From: Anaerolineales bacterium
GTDB lineage: Bacteria; Chloroflexota; Anaerolineae; 4572-78; J111
Direction of reading: 5' to 3'
Length of the DNA: 64,000 bases
Assembly (NCBI GenBank): GCA_015075185.1
Contig: JABTUW010000002.1
Span: 620,001 to 684,000 of the forward strand
In this document: in pieces, positions 35,369 through 43,908 of the stretch
Layout of the letters: every line of letters begins with the position of its first letter
How positions within the stretch are numbered: the stretch's first letter is position 1
Translations under genes and position numbers: made by a program
Notes under the pieces: generated by a model
Database searches by the model: none
Seen by the model: only the letters and a program-made list of their open reading frames with translations
Told to the model about the DNA's origin: nothing

Positions 35369-35767
35369 CTCAGATTACGGGTTGCAATTCTATATTTGAC
35401 TTTCCGCTATGCTCGTCTCTGGCAAAGTATATTACTGGTTCAAACTGCTTTCTGTCCTTGTTTCCACAATGCCAGAAAAACAAAATCGGGAAAATCCTGT
35501 GGCTTTGTTAGGCACTCCCAATGCCTCAAACTATCCGATAAAGACCCTATCACAGTATTCCAGATAGTCAGATTAGGAGAAGGATAAACGAATCCCAGCA
35601 CCATTGTCTATGCCGTGAGTATCCCTACACGATTGGTAAGTTTTCTATCAAGACTTTATGGTGGTCTTTACGAAAATTATGCTTGCAACCACCCAACCCC
35701 TGATTCTATGAGACTCTTCCACATATCCCGCCCTGGTCGAGGGTTATACAGTCACAGCAGCGCCGCT
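35369..35767. other. Gene-poor spacer
   Basis: I see no supported gene here. The base composition is more A+T-rich than the flanks. A lone GTTAGGC near 35508 fits half of an attC site but has no partner. It is probably degenerate cassette or intergenic sequence. Confidence 0.4.
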
Positions 35768-36988
35768 CTAATGACCTGTATCGCCCGCCTGCGGCTGCTC
35801 CTTCCCCCCGACGGCCATCATGACCGAGGTCCGGTCCACCGCGCCCAGCAGCTTGTGGGTCTTATCCACCACCGGGAAGGGCGCGTCGGTGGTCACGGTC
35901 AGGGGGATCAGCTCTTCCAGCTTGGTGTCGCTGTAAATTACCGGGAAGTGGCTGAGCATGGCGCTGACATCGGTCTTGTGTCCCTTAGCCCCGGCCACAT
36001 CGTCCAGCGACAGCACCCCCAAAAAGCGTCCCTCCGCCCCCTTGACAAAAGCAGTCGTGCTGCCCTTGACCTGCATGACCGACAGAATGGTGGCCACGTC
36101 GTCGGTATCCAGGACCACCGCCTGATCCTCCTGGGCGATGATCCCGGCGGTCAGCACCTTGGCCCGGGGCACGTCCTTGGTAAACTCGCGCACGTAATCG
36201 TTGACCGGGTGCAGCACCAGCTCTTCCGGCGTGCCCTGCTGCACAATCTCGCCGTCCTTCATGATAGCAATGTGATGGCCCAGCTTGATCGCCTCTAAAA
36301 AGTCGTGGGTGATAAAGATGATCGTCTTGCGCATCTCTTTTTCCAGCTTGAGCAGCTCATCCTGCATCTCGCGGCGGATGAGTGGGTCGAGGGCGCTGAA
36401 GGGTTCGTCAAAAAGCATAATCTCCGGGTCAACGGCCAGGGCGCGGGCAATACCGACCCGCTGCTGCATGCCGCCGCTCAGCTCGCCGGGGTAGTGGCGC
36501 TCCCAGCCGGCCAGGCCGACCAGTTCCAGGATTTGCCTGGCCCGCTCGCGCCGCGTGGCCGACTCCACCCCCTGGATTTCCAGGCCGTAGGCCACATTGT
36601 CGAGCACACGCCGGTGCGGAAACAGGCCAAAATGCTGGAAGACCATGCTGATTTTGCGGCGGCGCAGCTCTCGCAGTTGCTTTTCGTTCATGGCTACCAC
36701 ATCTTCGCCGTGCATCAGGATGCTGCCCTTGGTCGGCTCAATCAGGCGCGAAATGCAGCGCACCAGGGTTGACTTGCCGCTGCCGGACAGCCCCATGACC
36801 ACAAAGATTTCGCCTTTGCGCACATCAAAGGTAACATCCTTAACGGCGACGACGTGGCCCGTTTCGGCCAGGATTTCTCTTTTGGAACGGTTGGACTCGA
36901 GCAGAGGGGCGATGCGCTCGGGGTGGGGGCCAAACACTTTCCAGACATGCTGGCAGGAGATCTCACACGGTGCTTCGGCTGGTGTCAT
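35768..36988 (-). CDS. opuAA: Glycine betaine/proline ABC transporter ATPase with CBS domains
   Basis: A 406-residue ATPase of the OpuAA/ProV type. Walker A is GLSGSGKST, the signature is [15 protein letters not shown], and Walker B is [12 protein letters not shown]. Two CBS repeats fill the C-terminal 120 residues; in OpuA they sense ionic strength. It energises the tandem permease. The ATG has AAAGGAG. A promoter-like TTGACT-16-TATACT sits 170 bases upstream over the end of the preceding DAO gene. Confidence 0.93.
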   Translation of the reverse strand: MTPAEAPCEISCQHVWKVFGPHPERIAPLLESNRSKREILAETGHVVAVKDVTFDVRKGEIFVVMGLSGSGKSTLVRCISRLIEPTKGSILMHGEDVVAMNEKQLRELRRRKISMVFQHFGLFPHRRVLDNVAYGLEIQGVESATRRERARQILELVGLAGWERHYPGELSGGMQQRVGIARALAVDPEIMLFDEPFSALDPLIRREMQDELLKLEKEMRKTIIFITHDFLEAIKLGHHIAIMKDGEIVQQGTPEELVLHPVNDYVREFTKDVPRAKVLTAGIIAQEDQAVVLDTDDVATILSVMQVKGSTTAFVKGAEGRFLGVLSLDDVAGAKGHKTDVSAMLSHFPVIYSDTKLEELIPLTVTTDAPFPVVDKTHKLLGAVDRTSVMMAVGGKEQPQAGDTGH

Positions 36989-37156
36989 CTACACACTCCT
37001 TTAGAATCATTGCGCCGCGTCGCACAGACTGAGTAAAGCCGTTGAAATGCTTATTTTTGGGATGGGGGTCGAATGCACATCGCTCTTAGCCGGAAAAGCT
37101 GGGCCAAGAGCTTGTTGGGAAGAAAGGTCAACCAGCCGACGGGCTAATTTATAAAA

Positions 37157-37184
37157 AGTATAGGGCAGTTCCGAAAAAAGTCAA
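37157..37184 (-). promoter_or_regulatory. Promoter upstream of opuAA
   Basis: On the minus strand TTGACT, 16 bases, TATACT. The -35 overlaps the stop codon of the DAO gene, so opuAA can be transcribed separately. Confidence 0.5.
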
Positions 37185-38128
37185 GCCACTTTTGCGGCCA
37201 GTTCGGCTACTTCCTGGGCGCAGCCCCAGGAGAGGGTAAAACCGGCCCCGCCGTGGCCGTAGTTGTGAATCACGGCGCAGTCCGGTCCAAGCCGTTCCAG
37301 TTCCAGGCGCACTTCGTTACGCCCCGGCCGCAAGCCGACCAGATGCTCCAGCACTTCGGCCCCGGCCAAAGTTGGCATTAATGCCTGGGCGCGCTCTATA
37401 ATAGCGGCGGCCGTTGCCGGCTCAGGGGTGAGACTCCAGTTATGCTCCTCCGCCGTGCCGCCCAGAACGCAATCCTGGCTGCGCGGCACAATGTAGGTTA
37501 AGGCCGGCCCGCTCAAAGCGTTGACAATTTGCCGGTCAAGGCCGGGCTGGCGCACCCGCACAATTTGCCCGCGAATTGGATAAACGGTCTCATCGCCGGC
37601 AAGCTCACGAGCGCCCACGCCGCTGCAATTTACAATCAGGCGTCCCGGCCCGACCAATTCTGACAAGTGGCTTATCCGTTTTTGTTCAACCTGCCCCCCC
37701 AGTTGGCCAAAGCGGGCCAGCAGATAGGGCATATAGCGCGGTGTTTCAATCAAGGGTGTTTCGGCCCGGTAGCCGGCCTGATACCCTGGGGGCACATCTG
37801 AGGCGGGAATTGGCTCATAATGGCGCACTAACCCGGCCCACCACGACGGCGAAGGCGGGGATGGATAGAACTCAACCAGGGTCGCCGCCGATACGCCGGC
37901 TTCCGGCACAGCCATCAGCCGGTAAAACTCGGCCAGGGAAAGCTGGCCCCAACGCTGAATTCGTTTCAGGGGGAAAGCTTTGAAGGGATACCAGAAGGCC
38001 GGGGCAACATCAGAGGTAGTATGCGGCGGCAACTGCTCGGCCACAATGGTTACGCTGAAGCCCCGCTCCAGCAGCCGGATACCACAACTCAGGCCGGATA
38101 CGCCGCAGCCAATGACGATGACTTCCAT
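37181..38128 (-). CDS. D-amino-acid oxidase-like FAD enzyme
   Basis: A 315-residue DAO-family protein starting MEVIVIGCGVSGLSCGIRLLERG. Later blocks (LIVNCSGVGARELAGD, YPIRGQIVRVRQPG, GLRPGRNEVRLE, HNYGHGGAGFTLSWGCA) match D-amino-acid oxidases closely. It oxidises D-amino acids or secondary amines with oxygen. The start at 38128 has AAGGA; an ATG 24 bases upstream is less likely. It follows the corrinoid protein gene, which suggests a co-transcript. Confidence 0.85.
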   Translation of the reverse strand: MEVIVIGCGVSGLSCGIRLLERGFSVTIVAEQLPPHTTSDVAPAFWYPFKAFPLKRIQRWGQLSLAEFYRLMAVPEAGVSAATLVEFYPSPPSPSWWAGLVRHYEPIPASDVPPGYQAGYRAETPLIETPRYMPYLLARFGQLGGQVEQKRISHLSELVGPGRLIVNCSGVGARELAGDETVYPIRGQIVRVRQPGLDRQIVNALSGPALTYIVPRSQDCVLGGTAEEHNWSLTPEPATAAAIIERAQALMPTLAGAEVLEHLVGLRPGRNEVRLELERLGPDCAVIHNYGHGGAGFTLSWGCAQEVAELAAKVA

Positions 38129-38212
38129 CGTGAATCCTTCGCCAAATCCCATAAAATAAAATAGGAGCAGGTTCTAAACCCACTCCCATTGGAAAGCAAG
38201 CCTTCCCTCACT

Positions 38213-38908
38213 TCAAACCCGTGTCCCTTCACCCCGCTTGATGGCGATGAGCTTTTTGGCCGTTTGGACGGCGACGGCGGCGTCGCGGCAGTAGGCGTCG
38301 GCCTCGATGGCCTCGGCAAAAGCCTCGTTGAGCGGCGCGCCGCCGACCATGACAATCACATCCTTGCGAATGCCTTCACTTTTCAGCCGGTCAATGACGA
38401 TTTTCATATAAGGCATCGTCGTGGTCAGCAGGGCCGACATGCCGATGATCTCAGGCTTGTGCTCGTTGTAAGCCGCCATAAACTTGTCGGCGTCGTTGTT
38501 GATGCCCAGGTTGATAACTTCAAAGCCGGCCCCTTCCATCATCATGGCCACCAGGTTCTTGCCGATGTCGTGGATATCGCCTTTAACTGTACCGATTATC
38601 ATTTTGCCGATAATCGGCGCGCCGGTTTCGGCCAGGAGAGGCCGGAGCACGGCCATCCCGGCTTTCATGGCGTTGGCAGCCATCAGCACTTCCGGCACAA
38701 ACAAGATCCCATCCCGGAAATCCTGGCCGACAATATCCATTCCGGCCACCAGCCCATCGGTCAGCACATGGTAGGGCGTAATACCCCGGCTGAGGGCCTC
38801 TTCGACGCCCTCGACGACTTCCTCTTGATAGCCATCGTAGAGATCATCGCCCATTTGCTGGTATAGTTCTTCCAGGGATAAATCTTTTATATTGAAGTCA
38901 TCAGCCAT
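38213..38908 (-). CDS. Corrinoid (B12-binding) methyltransferase protein
   Basis: A 231-residue MtgC/MttC-type protein. It has a helical cap domain (about 10-90) and a B12-binding Rossmann domain with GDIHDIGKN (110-118), whose His ligates cobalt, then GMSALLTTTMPYM and GGAPLN. It carries methyl groups between an MttB-type methyltransferase and a THF-linked acceptor enzyme. Its likely partner is the methyltransferase at 24818-26368. The ATG has GAGGAGAG. Confidence 0.92.
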   Translation of the reverse strand: MADDFNIKDLSLEELYQQMGDDLYDGYQEEVVEGVEEALSRGITPYHVLTDGLVAGMDIVGQDFRDGILFVPEVLMAANAMKAGMAVLRPLLAETGAPIIGKMIIGTVKGDIHDIGKNLVAMMMEGAGFEVINLGINNDADKFMAAYNEHKPEIIGMSALLTTTMPYMKIVIDRLKSEGIRKDVIVMVGGAPLNEAFAEAIEADAYCRDAAVAVQTAKKLIAIKRGEGTRV

Positions 38909-38943
38909 ATTGCTCTCCTCAAAGATAGTAATCAGTAGCCAGT

Positions 38944-39125
38944 CAGTATCGTTAAGTTAAGCATCCTGAGTAGCGCGGAACTCGTCCTGAGCTTGTCGAA
39001 GGACGAAGTGGAGCGCGTATCGAAGGGTGCGAGTTGGCGACGGCTTCCTGACGGCGCAGCACCCTTCGATACGGTTTCGCTTCGCTCAACCTACTCAGGA
39101 TGCTGCTTAACTTAATGACATTTAC
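38944..39125. repeat. Nested inverted-repeat element, copy 2
   Basis: The outer ends are CGTTAAGTTAAGCATCCTGAGTAG and its inverse (as ATGTCATTAAGTTAAGCAGC...), sharing TTAAGTTAAG with 26403-26500. Inside are GTATCGAAGGGTGC/GCACCCTTCGATAC arms and a 25-base palindrome at 38982-39006 of the TCCTTCGACAAGCTCAGGA family. No gene is visible in it. Confidence 0.65.
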
Positions 39126-39200
39126 TGTTCACCGATCACGGCTACCGTACCCCGCTCCTTGTTTTCAACCGTGGCGGGTCACAGGTTTGCGCCAAACGAT

Positions 39201-39245
39201 TTGTATTATGAGGCAAATCATACTATAAATGATTGGAGTAAGCAA
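39201..39245. promoter_or_regulatory. Overlapping divergent promoters
   Basis: Plus strand: TTGTAT, 17 bases, TATAAA (39201-39229), facing the PRPP-synthetase gene. Minus strand: TTGCTT, 17 bases, TATGAT (39245-39217), facing the corrinoid gene. The rest of 39126-39510 holds hairpin-prone repeat sequence and no gene. Confidence 0.4.
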
Positions 39246-39510
39246 CTGTTTTAGGGGACAAAACGACGAAAACGCTCCTGCCCCATCGTCTGGCAGCATC
39301 GCATTAAACCATGGCGCCCGCCAAGGCTAGAAGCCCTCGGCTACAATAGGTGAAAGCCGTTTCAAAACCGGCTCAAACGGATGTTTTTAGCCTGCTTAAG
39401 CGGGCTTTCAGCTATCATAGCCGGGCGTTTTAACGCTCGGCGGAGGCTTGCCGCAGGCATAGAACTCCTGAAATTTAGAGAGGCCCCTATCAAACTGGAG
39501 GATGAAGGGA

Positions 39511-40461
39511 ATGAAAGCTGACGAGATGATGGTCTTTGCCGGAAGCGGCAGTCCCCGCCTGACGGCTCGCATTTGTAACTATCTCCAGATTGAGCCGGGG
39601 CAGAATGAAACGCTGCGCTTTTCGGAGGGGAACACCTTTGTCCGTATCCTGGAAAATGTGCGGGGACGGCAGGTCTATCTGGTTCAATCAACCGTGTTTC
39701 CAACGAATGATAATTTTATGGAATTATTGTTCTGGATTGACGCCTTTAAGCGAGCCAGCGCGGCGGCGGTCACCATCATTATTCCCTATTTTAGTTACGC
39801 CAAAGGGGATAAAAAGGATGAACCGAGGGTATCCATTCGAGCCAGGGTGTGCGCCGATGCGATTGAGATGGCCGGAGCCACGCGGGTGGTGGCGATGGAC
39901 CTGCACTCGCCCCAGATTCAGGGCTTTTTTCGCATTCCGGTAGATAATTTGTATGCTTTGCCGGCTTTAGGGGAGTACATTCAACAGCAGCAGCTTGAAA
40001 ATATGATCGTGGTTTCCCCCGATGCCGGTTTTACCAAACAGGCCCGCAAATACGCCACCTTCCTGGGCACATCGGTGGCAATCGCCAATAAAGAACGGCC
40101 CAGCCACGACGAGCAAGCCGAAGTCTTGGAAATCATTGGCGATGTCAAAGGCAAAGCAGCGATTGTCGTGGATGACTTTACCATTTCCGGCGGAACCCTG
40201 GCCGCAGTCTCGGCGAAGTTAATCGAGCAGGGCGCGCGGGAAGTGTATGCCATGGTCACTCATGGGGTACTCACCGCAGGTTCCATAGAACGGATTGCCG
40301 CCAGCCCGCTGAAAAAGCTTATCATCACCGACACGGTTGAGAACCAACCCGTAGCGTTTTCAGATAAGATCGAGGTTGTCTCGGTCGCACCTCTCTTTGG
40401 GGAGGCTATCCGGCGCATCCACTACCGCGAAAGTATCAGCGCGATGTTGTTTCCCAAATAA
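39511..40461 (+). CDS. Ribose-phosphate pyrophosphokinase-like protein
   Basis: A 316-residue PRPP-synthetase fold protein (FAGSGSPRLTARICNYLQ at the start, VAMDLHSPQIQGFF, VVSPDAGFTKQARKYA). It would make PRPP from ribose 5-phosphate and ATP. Two catalytic regions differ from typical enzymes: the flexible loop reads YAKGDKKDEPRVSI, and the PRPP loop reads VDDFTISGGT where an Asp-Thr is normal. It may be a paralogue. The start at 39511 has GGAGG nine bases upstream; an ATG three codons earlier is too close to that site. Confidence 0.8.
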   Translation: MKADEMMVFAGSGSPRLTARICNYLQIEPGQNETLRFSEGNTFVRILENVRGRQVYLVQSTVFPTNDNFMELLFWIDAFKRASAAAVTIIIPYFSYAKGDKKDEPRVSIRARVCADAIEMAGATRVVAMDLHSPQIQGFFRIPVDNLYALPALGEYIQQQQLENMIVVSPDAGFTKQARKYATFLGTSVAIANKERPSHDEQAEVLEIIGDVKGKAAIVVDDFTISGGTLAAVSAKLIEQGAREVYAMVTHGVLTAGSIERIAASPLKKLIITDTVENQPVAFSDKIEVVSVAPLFGEAIRRIHYRESISAMLFPK

Positions 40462-40471
40462 TTCTTGCTAT

Positions 40472-40518
40472 AAAAAAGACCGGCCAGATTACGAATCTAG
40501 CCGGTCCAGCAGTTTTTT
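40472..40518. terminator. Bidirectional intrinsic terminator
   Basis: GACCGGC and GCCGGTC form the stem, with AGTTTTTTG on the plus strand and a run of T on the minus strand (AAAAAAG on plus). It lies between convergent genes and would stop both. Confidence 0.75.
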
Positions 40519-40615
40519 GAGTGGATGCCACCAAAAAGCCAAAGGCCAAAGCGAAGGAGTGTATGCCGAAATTCCTCTGCGTTACCTTTAACCAGTTTTA
40601 GACGACCTGGCGCAA

Positions 40616-40969
40616 TCAGTAACTATACCCGTAGTTGGAGCGGGGGTAATTGCGACCGTAATTCCAGTGCCCGTAGTTTTGATAGCCATAAGACGGCCGG
40701 CAGCAGCAGTTGTTGTTGTTGTAGCGGGGGTAGTAACTTTGGCACCGGTTATAGTTACAGCCGGTGTAATAGTAAGAATGTCGAGGGTGGTAATTATAGT
40801 TATAGCCATAGTTGGGTTGATAGCCATATCCATGCTGGTAGCCTCCCCCCCAATAGCCGCCCCGGCCATAGTCGCCGCCCCAGTCATTGGGTCCTGAGGC
40901 GAAAGTAGCCGACACAAAAACCAGTTGCAGCAGCAGCAACATGCCGATAATCAACATAACTTTTTTCAT
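40616..40969 (-). CDS. Exported Gly/Tyr/Asn-rich protein
   Basis: A 117-residue protein with a clear Sec signal peptide (KKVMLIIGMLLLLQLVFVSA, cleavage near FAS-GP). The mature part is low complexity: Gly, Tyr, Asn and His with a central Cys group (CCC). No family is recognised. Such compositions occur in adhesive or structural surface proteins, but that is only analogy. The ATG has AAGGAGA. A candidate small RNA or long leader lies upstream. Confidence 0.75.
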   Translation of the reverse strand: MKKVMLIIGMLLLLQLVFVSATFASGPNDWGGDYGRGGYWGGGYQHGYGYQPNYGYNYNYHPRHSYYYTGCNYNRCQSYYPRYNNNNCCCRPSYGYQNYGHWNYGRNYPRSNYGYSY

Positions 40970-41071
40970 AGGTTCTCCTTTCTAAAGGAACACTAAGCCT
41001 GACAAACTACCACAAAACAGGTTGCTTCAGCGGGCATACACTCCCATTAGCTCGGCCTTGGCCCGGTAAAT

Positions 41072-41246
41072 AAAAAAGCTCTAATCAATTATTGGATTTG
41101 ATTAGAGCTTTGCTGACAACTTAGCTTTACACTCCTTAACATGCCTGAATGCCACCGCTAGTGGTCAGACATTGTTGAAAAATGTTACTGATAACGAATA
41201 GTTTGGGTTGATTTTGTAAAGAACAGTGAGCTTGACGCTGTATTTA
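41072..41246 (-). ncRNA. Candidate small RNA or long leader with own promoter and terminator
   Basis: The transcript would start about seven bases after GATAAT and end at a hairpin with AAAGCTCTAATCAA and TTGATTAGAGCTTT arms (41075-41114) followed on the minus strand by TTTTTTATTT. The RNA would be about 170 bases. No reading frame is evident. The next minus-strand gene starts only 100 bases later, so it could also be an attenuated leader of that gene. Confidence 0.45.
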
Positions 41247-41252
41247 CTTAAG

Positions 41253-41281
41253 ATTATCTCAAATCACCGGGCGATTGTCAA
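41253..41281 (-). promoter_or_regulatory. Near-consensus promoter on the minus strand
   Basis: TTGACA, 17 bases, GATAAT, read on the minus strand. It drives the candidate small RNA at 41072-41246. Confidence 0.65.
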
Positions 41282-41340
41282 GGCTTAAGGTTTGGACTTT
41301 TGGCCTATAAGTTATCGTTGTACTCCAAAGGAGGATGCTG

Positions 41341-42039
41341 ATGCGCGCCGTCTTCACCGTTGACCTACCCTTAAACCACGAAAATAAATATCCCGACAAT
41401 CTGCAAATTGTTCAACTCATGCGGTCGTTTGGCTGGGAGCCGATGGAAGTATGTGGATTGGAGGATGAAGCGGTCAAATGCCAAAAGTATCAGGAATTGG
41501 GGGAACTGCTGTTTGAACACATGCCGGCTACCGCCGTTGCTAAAACGGATGATGTGATTTTCTGCGGCTACCTCTCCGACGATTACACCCGCTTTGTCGT
41601 GCTTCGCCTGGTGAATGGGCAAATCACCTTTCGGCTCAACAATCTAATGCTGGCCCGGCTGCAAAAATCTACGGAGAAGATGGTGCGCAAGCTGCTGCAG
41701 GCTCACCTTAACGGCGGATCATTGCAGGTCAGCAACCAAAGCGTGGTCATTTATGAGCAGGGCAACGATTACGTGGTGCTCAACGGGCGGGTCATTCCCA
41801 ACCCGCTGCGTGAAACGCTGCGGAAAGACAAAAAGAGTGTCCTGCTGGTGCTGGCGCCCTTGCTCGTCTTTATTTTCTTGGCCTCCATCGTCAACAGCAT
41901 TGATCTGAGCAGCCATACCTTTACCGCCGGCACGATGGAACGGATGTCAACCGCTTTGCTGACCACCGCCCTGGTCAGTTCGCTCAGTTTGTTCGAAACC
42001 TATCTCGAGATCTACCGCAATCGTATCATCGTGTGGTAA
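41341..42039 (+). CDS. Unknown protein with C-terminal membrane segments
   Basis: A 232-residue protein I do not recognise. Residues 1-165 are soluble and mixed (MRAVFTVDLPLNHENKYPDN, then SDDYTRFVVLRLVNGQITFRL). Two hydrophobic segments follow (about 166-185 and 200-220). The ATG at 41341 has AAGGAGG at six bases; an ATG two codons earlier touches that site. A strong terminator lies 200 bases downstream. Confidence 0.6.
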   Translation: MRAVFTVDLPLNHENKYPDNLQIVQLMRSFGWEPMEVCGLEDEAVKCQKYQELGELLFEHMPATAVAKTDDVIFCGYLSDDYTRFVVLRLVNGQITFRLNNLMLARLQKSTEKMVRKLLQAHLNGGSLQVSNQSVVIYEQGNDYVVLNGRVIPNPLRETLRKDKKSVLLVLAPLLVFIFLASIVNSIDLSSHTFTAGTMERMSTALLTTALVSSLSLFETYLEIYRNRIIVW

Positions 42040-42233
42040 ACGCGAGACCCCGGCCAGGAATTGGGCCAGGCAAATCATTGCTGCCGCGCTGGTGAAGCCT
42101 GCGCCGCCCACACTGCCGAAAGCGCCCTGCGTAAGCGGTACAGCCAGGCCACCCGTCTTTCCCGGCTGGCCATCAAGCGCACCGGCCCCGATAACCGGGA
42201 GCAACTGCGCGGCTTGTTGGGGTTGTAAAGAAG

Positions 42234-42275
42234 AGACCTGACAGGTGTGCTTCGCGGAAACCTGTCAGGTCTTAA
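42234..42275 (+). terminator. Intrinsic terminator
   Basis: AGACCTGACAGGT and ACCTGTCAGGTCT make a 13-base perfect stem around TGTGCTTCGCGGA, then TAACTCG, so the T run is poor. It separates the 41.3 kb gene from the membrane protein. The spacer 42040-42233 has protein-like frames but no supported gene. Confidence 0.55.
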
Positions 42276-42339
42276 CTCGATTTCGCGAAATTGATTAAGC
42301 AATTTTCCAGGAGATTTTTCGAAACAAGAAGATAAAACT

Positions 42340-43905
42340 ATGAATGTAATACAAGATGATAATAGTTTAGTTTACATTCCTCTTACAAGTTGTGAGGGAG
42401 AAGGCACGCCTCCACGCAGTTCATTGATCGAATACGCTGTTATTTTCGTTGCTTTAAGCGGGTTGTTTTTCTTTCTGTTCGGCCCTACGCTTCAGGCCCA
42501 ACTTGCTCTGGTAGATGATCATGAGATTATCCGCTTCAATTCGCCGGAAGGTTCATTGTGGAAAGTCCTTGAGACTGATCTGCAGAGAGGGCGATTCCGG
42601 CCTCTCTATTATTCGTTCCGTTTCGCTGAGATCATTTTGTTCGGAACCAATCCGCAGGCATGGCACATCGCAACAATAAGTTTTGGGGTCTTGACATGCT
42701 TCCTTCTTTATCTAGCGGCGCGCAAGCTAGACGCTGATATCTTTTCGGCTTCACTCTTTGCCCCAATGTTTGTCATGACTGGTTCCCTTGCCGAGATCTG
42801 GTACCGGCTAGGTCCGAATGAAACGCTGGGTATGGTGGTGCTTGCCCTTTCGATTTGGGCTATCGCCAATGCCGCACGCAGGGTCTCTCCCTGGTTTTGG
42901 GATGGTCTAGCTCTTACGGCTATGGCGCTGGCCGGGTTGACCAAAGAAAGTTTTGTGTTGGTTATTCCCGCTTTACTTCTGTTGCGCTGGACGCTGCAAT
43001 GTTGGATTCACCAAGAAACCTGGCGGCAAGCCTTCTGCACTTTGCGGCGATTGATGGTGGGTGGACTCTTGGTTTTTGTTGTAGAGATCGTCATTTTGAT
43101 TGTAGTTATGTTCTATGCACCTAAGGGCTATGGTCCAGCAATCGTCAATTTATCCTTGATGTCTTTTGATCCAAGAAAATGGTATGAGCAACTGATTTTA
43201 TCCGAGGCGGTCCCGTTAGTTTGTTACTGTTTCATGAGCTTTACCCTGTTGGCTGTCTACTGGCTTGGAGGAAAGCCTCAACGTTCCTATCTCGCTGCCA
43301 TTTTTCTGATATTCGCAGCCTGGGTCATTCCACAATTGGTGCTCTATAGCAATCTTATGTTTGGTCGTTACTTTTTTCCTGCCATTGTGGGGATTGCCGC
43401 TATCAATTTGCTCACTTTGGTGGTTGTCCAGCGCAGACGTGGGTGGATTTTGTGGACTCTCTGTGTCATGGGACTTTTAACATCTTTTGGGTATGGCTTG
43501 AATTTCACCACAAAGTCCGTCAATTACTACACAGCCGATACCCAGGTGGTTCATGAGATGGTTACCTACCTTGCCAGGAAGGTCAATCCGAATCGCTCAA
43601 TTGTCATTGCCGGAGACATTGTTCGCGATCAGGAATGGTTCTTTTCGCTTGGTGTTCACCTCCGCTTCGCCGGTTCGATATCGCCAGTCTACCGCGTGCA
43701 GGACATAACGGCAAGTGAGGTCAATAATATTGGCGCTATCATCTTGCTTCATTTGCCGGACAACGAATTTCCTATCTGGTTCATTCCTGATCGGTGGCAA
43801 GAAAAAGCCTTCAGCCAGCCGTACTATAGTCTGTCAATAAGGGAACTGGGGTACCGAAAAGAGGGGGATGTACGTTACAACGTTTATGAACCGGTAAGTG
43901 ATTAA
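42340..43905 (+). CDS. Polytopic membrane protein, possible GT-C glycosyltransferase
   Basis: A 521-residue protein with about ten to twelve hydrophobic segments. After the first segment comes VDDHEIIRFNSPEG, where an acidic pair in the first outer loop recalls GT-C (mannosyltransferase/PMT-like) enzymes. Many membrane positions carry aromatic residues. It would use a lipid-linked sugar at the outer face, but this is inference. Its codons are visibly richer in A and T than its neighbours, which suggests recent acquisition. No good ribosome site is visible. It ends three bases before the GDPD start. Confidence 0.6.
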   Translation: MNVIQDDNSLVYIPLTSCEGEGTPPRSSLIEYAVIFVALSGLFFFLFGPTLQAQLALVDDHEIIRFNSPEGSLWKVLETDLQRGRFRPLYYSFRFAEIILFGTNPQAWHIATISFGVLTCFLLYLAARKLDADIFSASLFAPMFVMTGSLAEIWYRLGPNETLGMVVLALSIWAIANAARRVSPWFWDGLALTAMALAGLTKESFVLVIPALLLLRWTLQCWIHQETWRQAFCTLRRLMVGGLLVFVVEIVILIVVMFYAPKGYGPAIVNLSLMSFDPRKWYEQLILSEAVPLVCYCFMSFTLLAVYWLGGKPQRSYLAAIFLIFAAWVIPQLVLYSNLMFGRYFFPAIVGIAAINLLTLVVVQRRRGWILWTLCVMGLLTSFGYGLNFTTKSVNYYTADTQVVHEMVTYLARKVNPNRSIVIAGDIVRDQEWFFSLGVHLRFAGSISPVYRVQDITASEVNNIGAIILLHLPDNEFPIWFIPDRWQEKAFSQPYYSLSIRELGYRKEGDVRYNVYEPVSD

Positions 43906-43908
43906 AAC

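Noticed and set aside
35495..35520. Second attC half-site (GTTAGGC)
   Set aside because: No matching RYYYAAC partner or L boxes within a normal distance.
42040..42228. In-frame continuation after the TAA of the 41341-42039 gene, ending RLSRLAIKRTGPDNREQL
   Set aside because: The stop is TAA, not a recodable TGA here, and the frame matches no family I know; possibly an old gene fragment.
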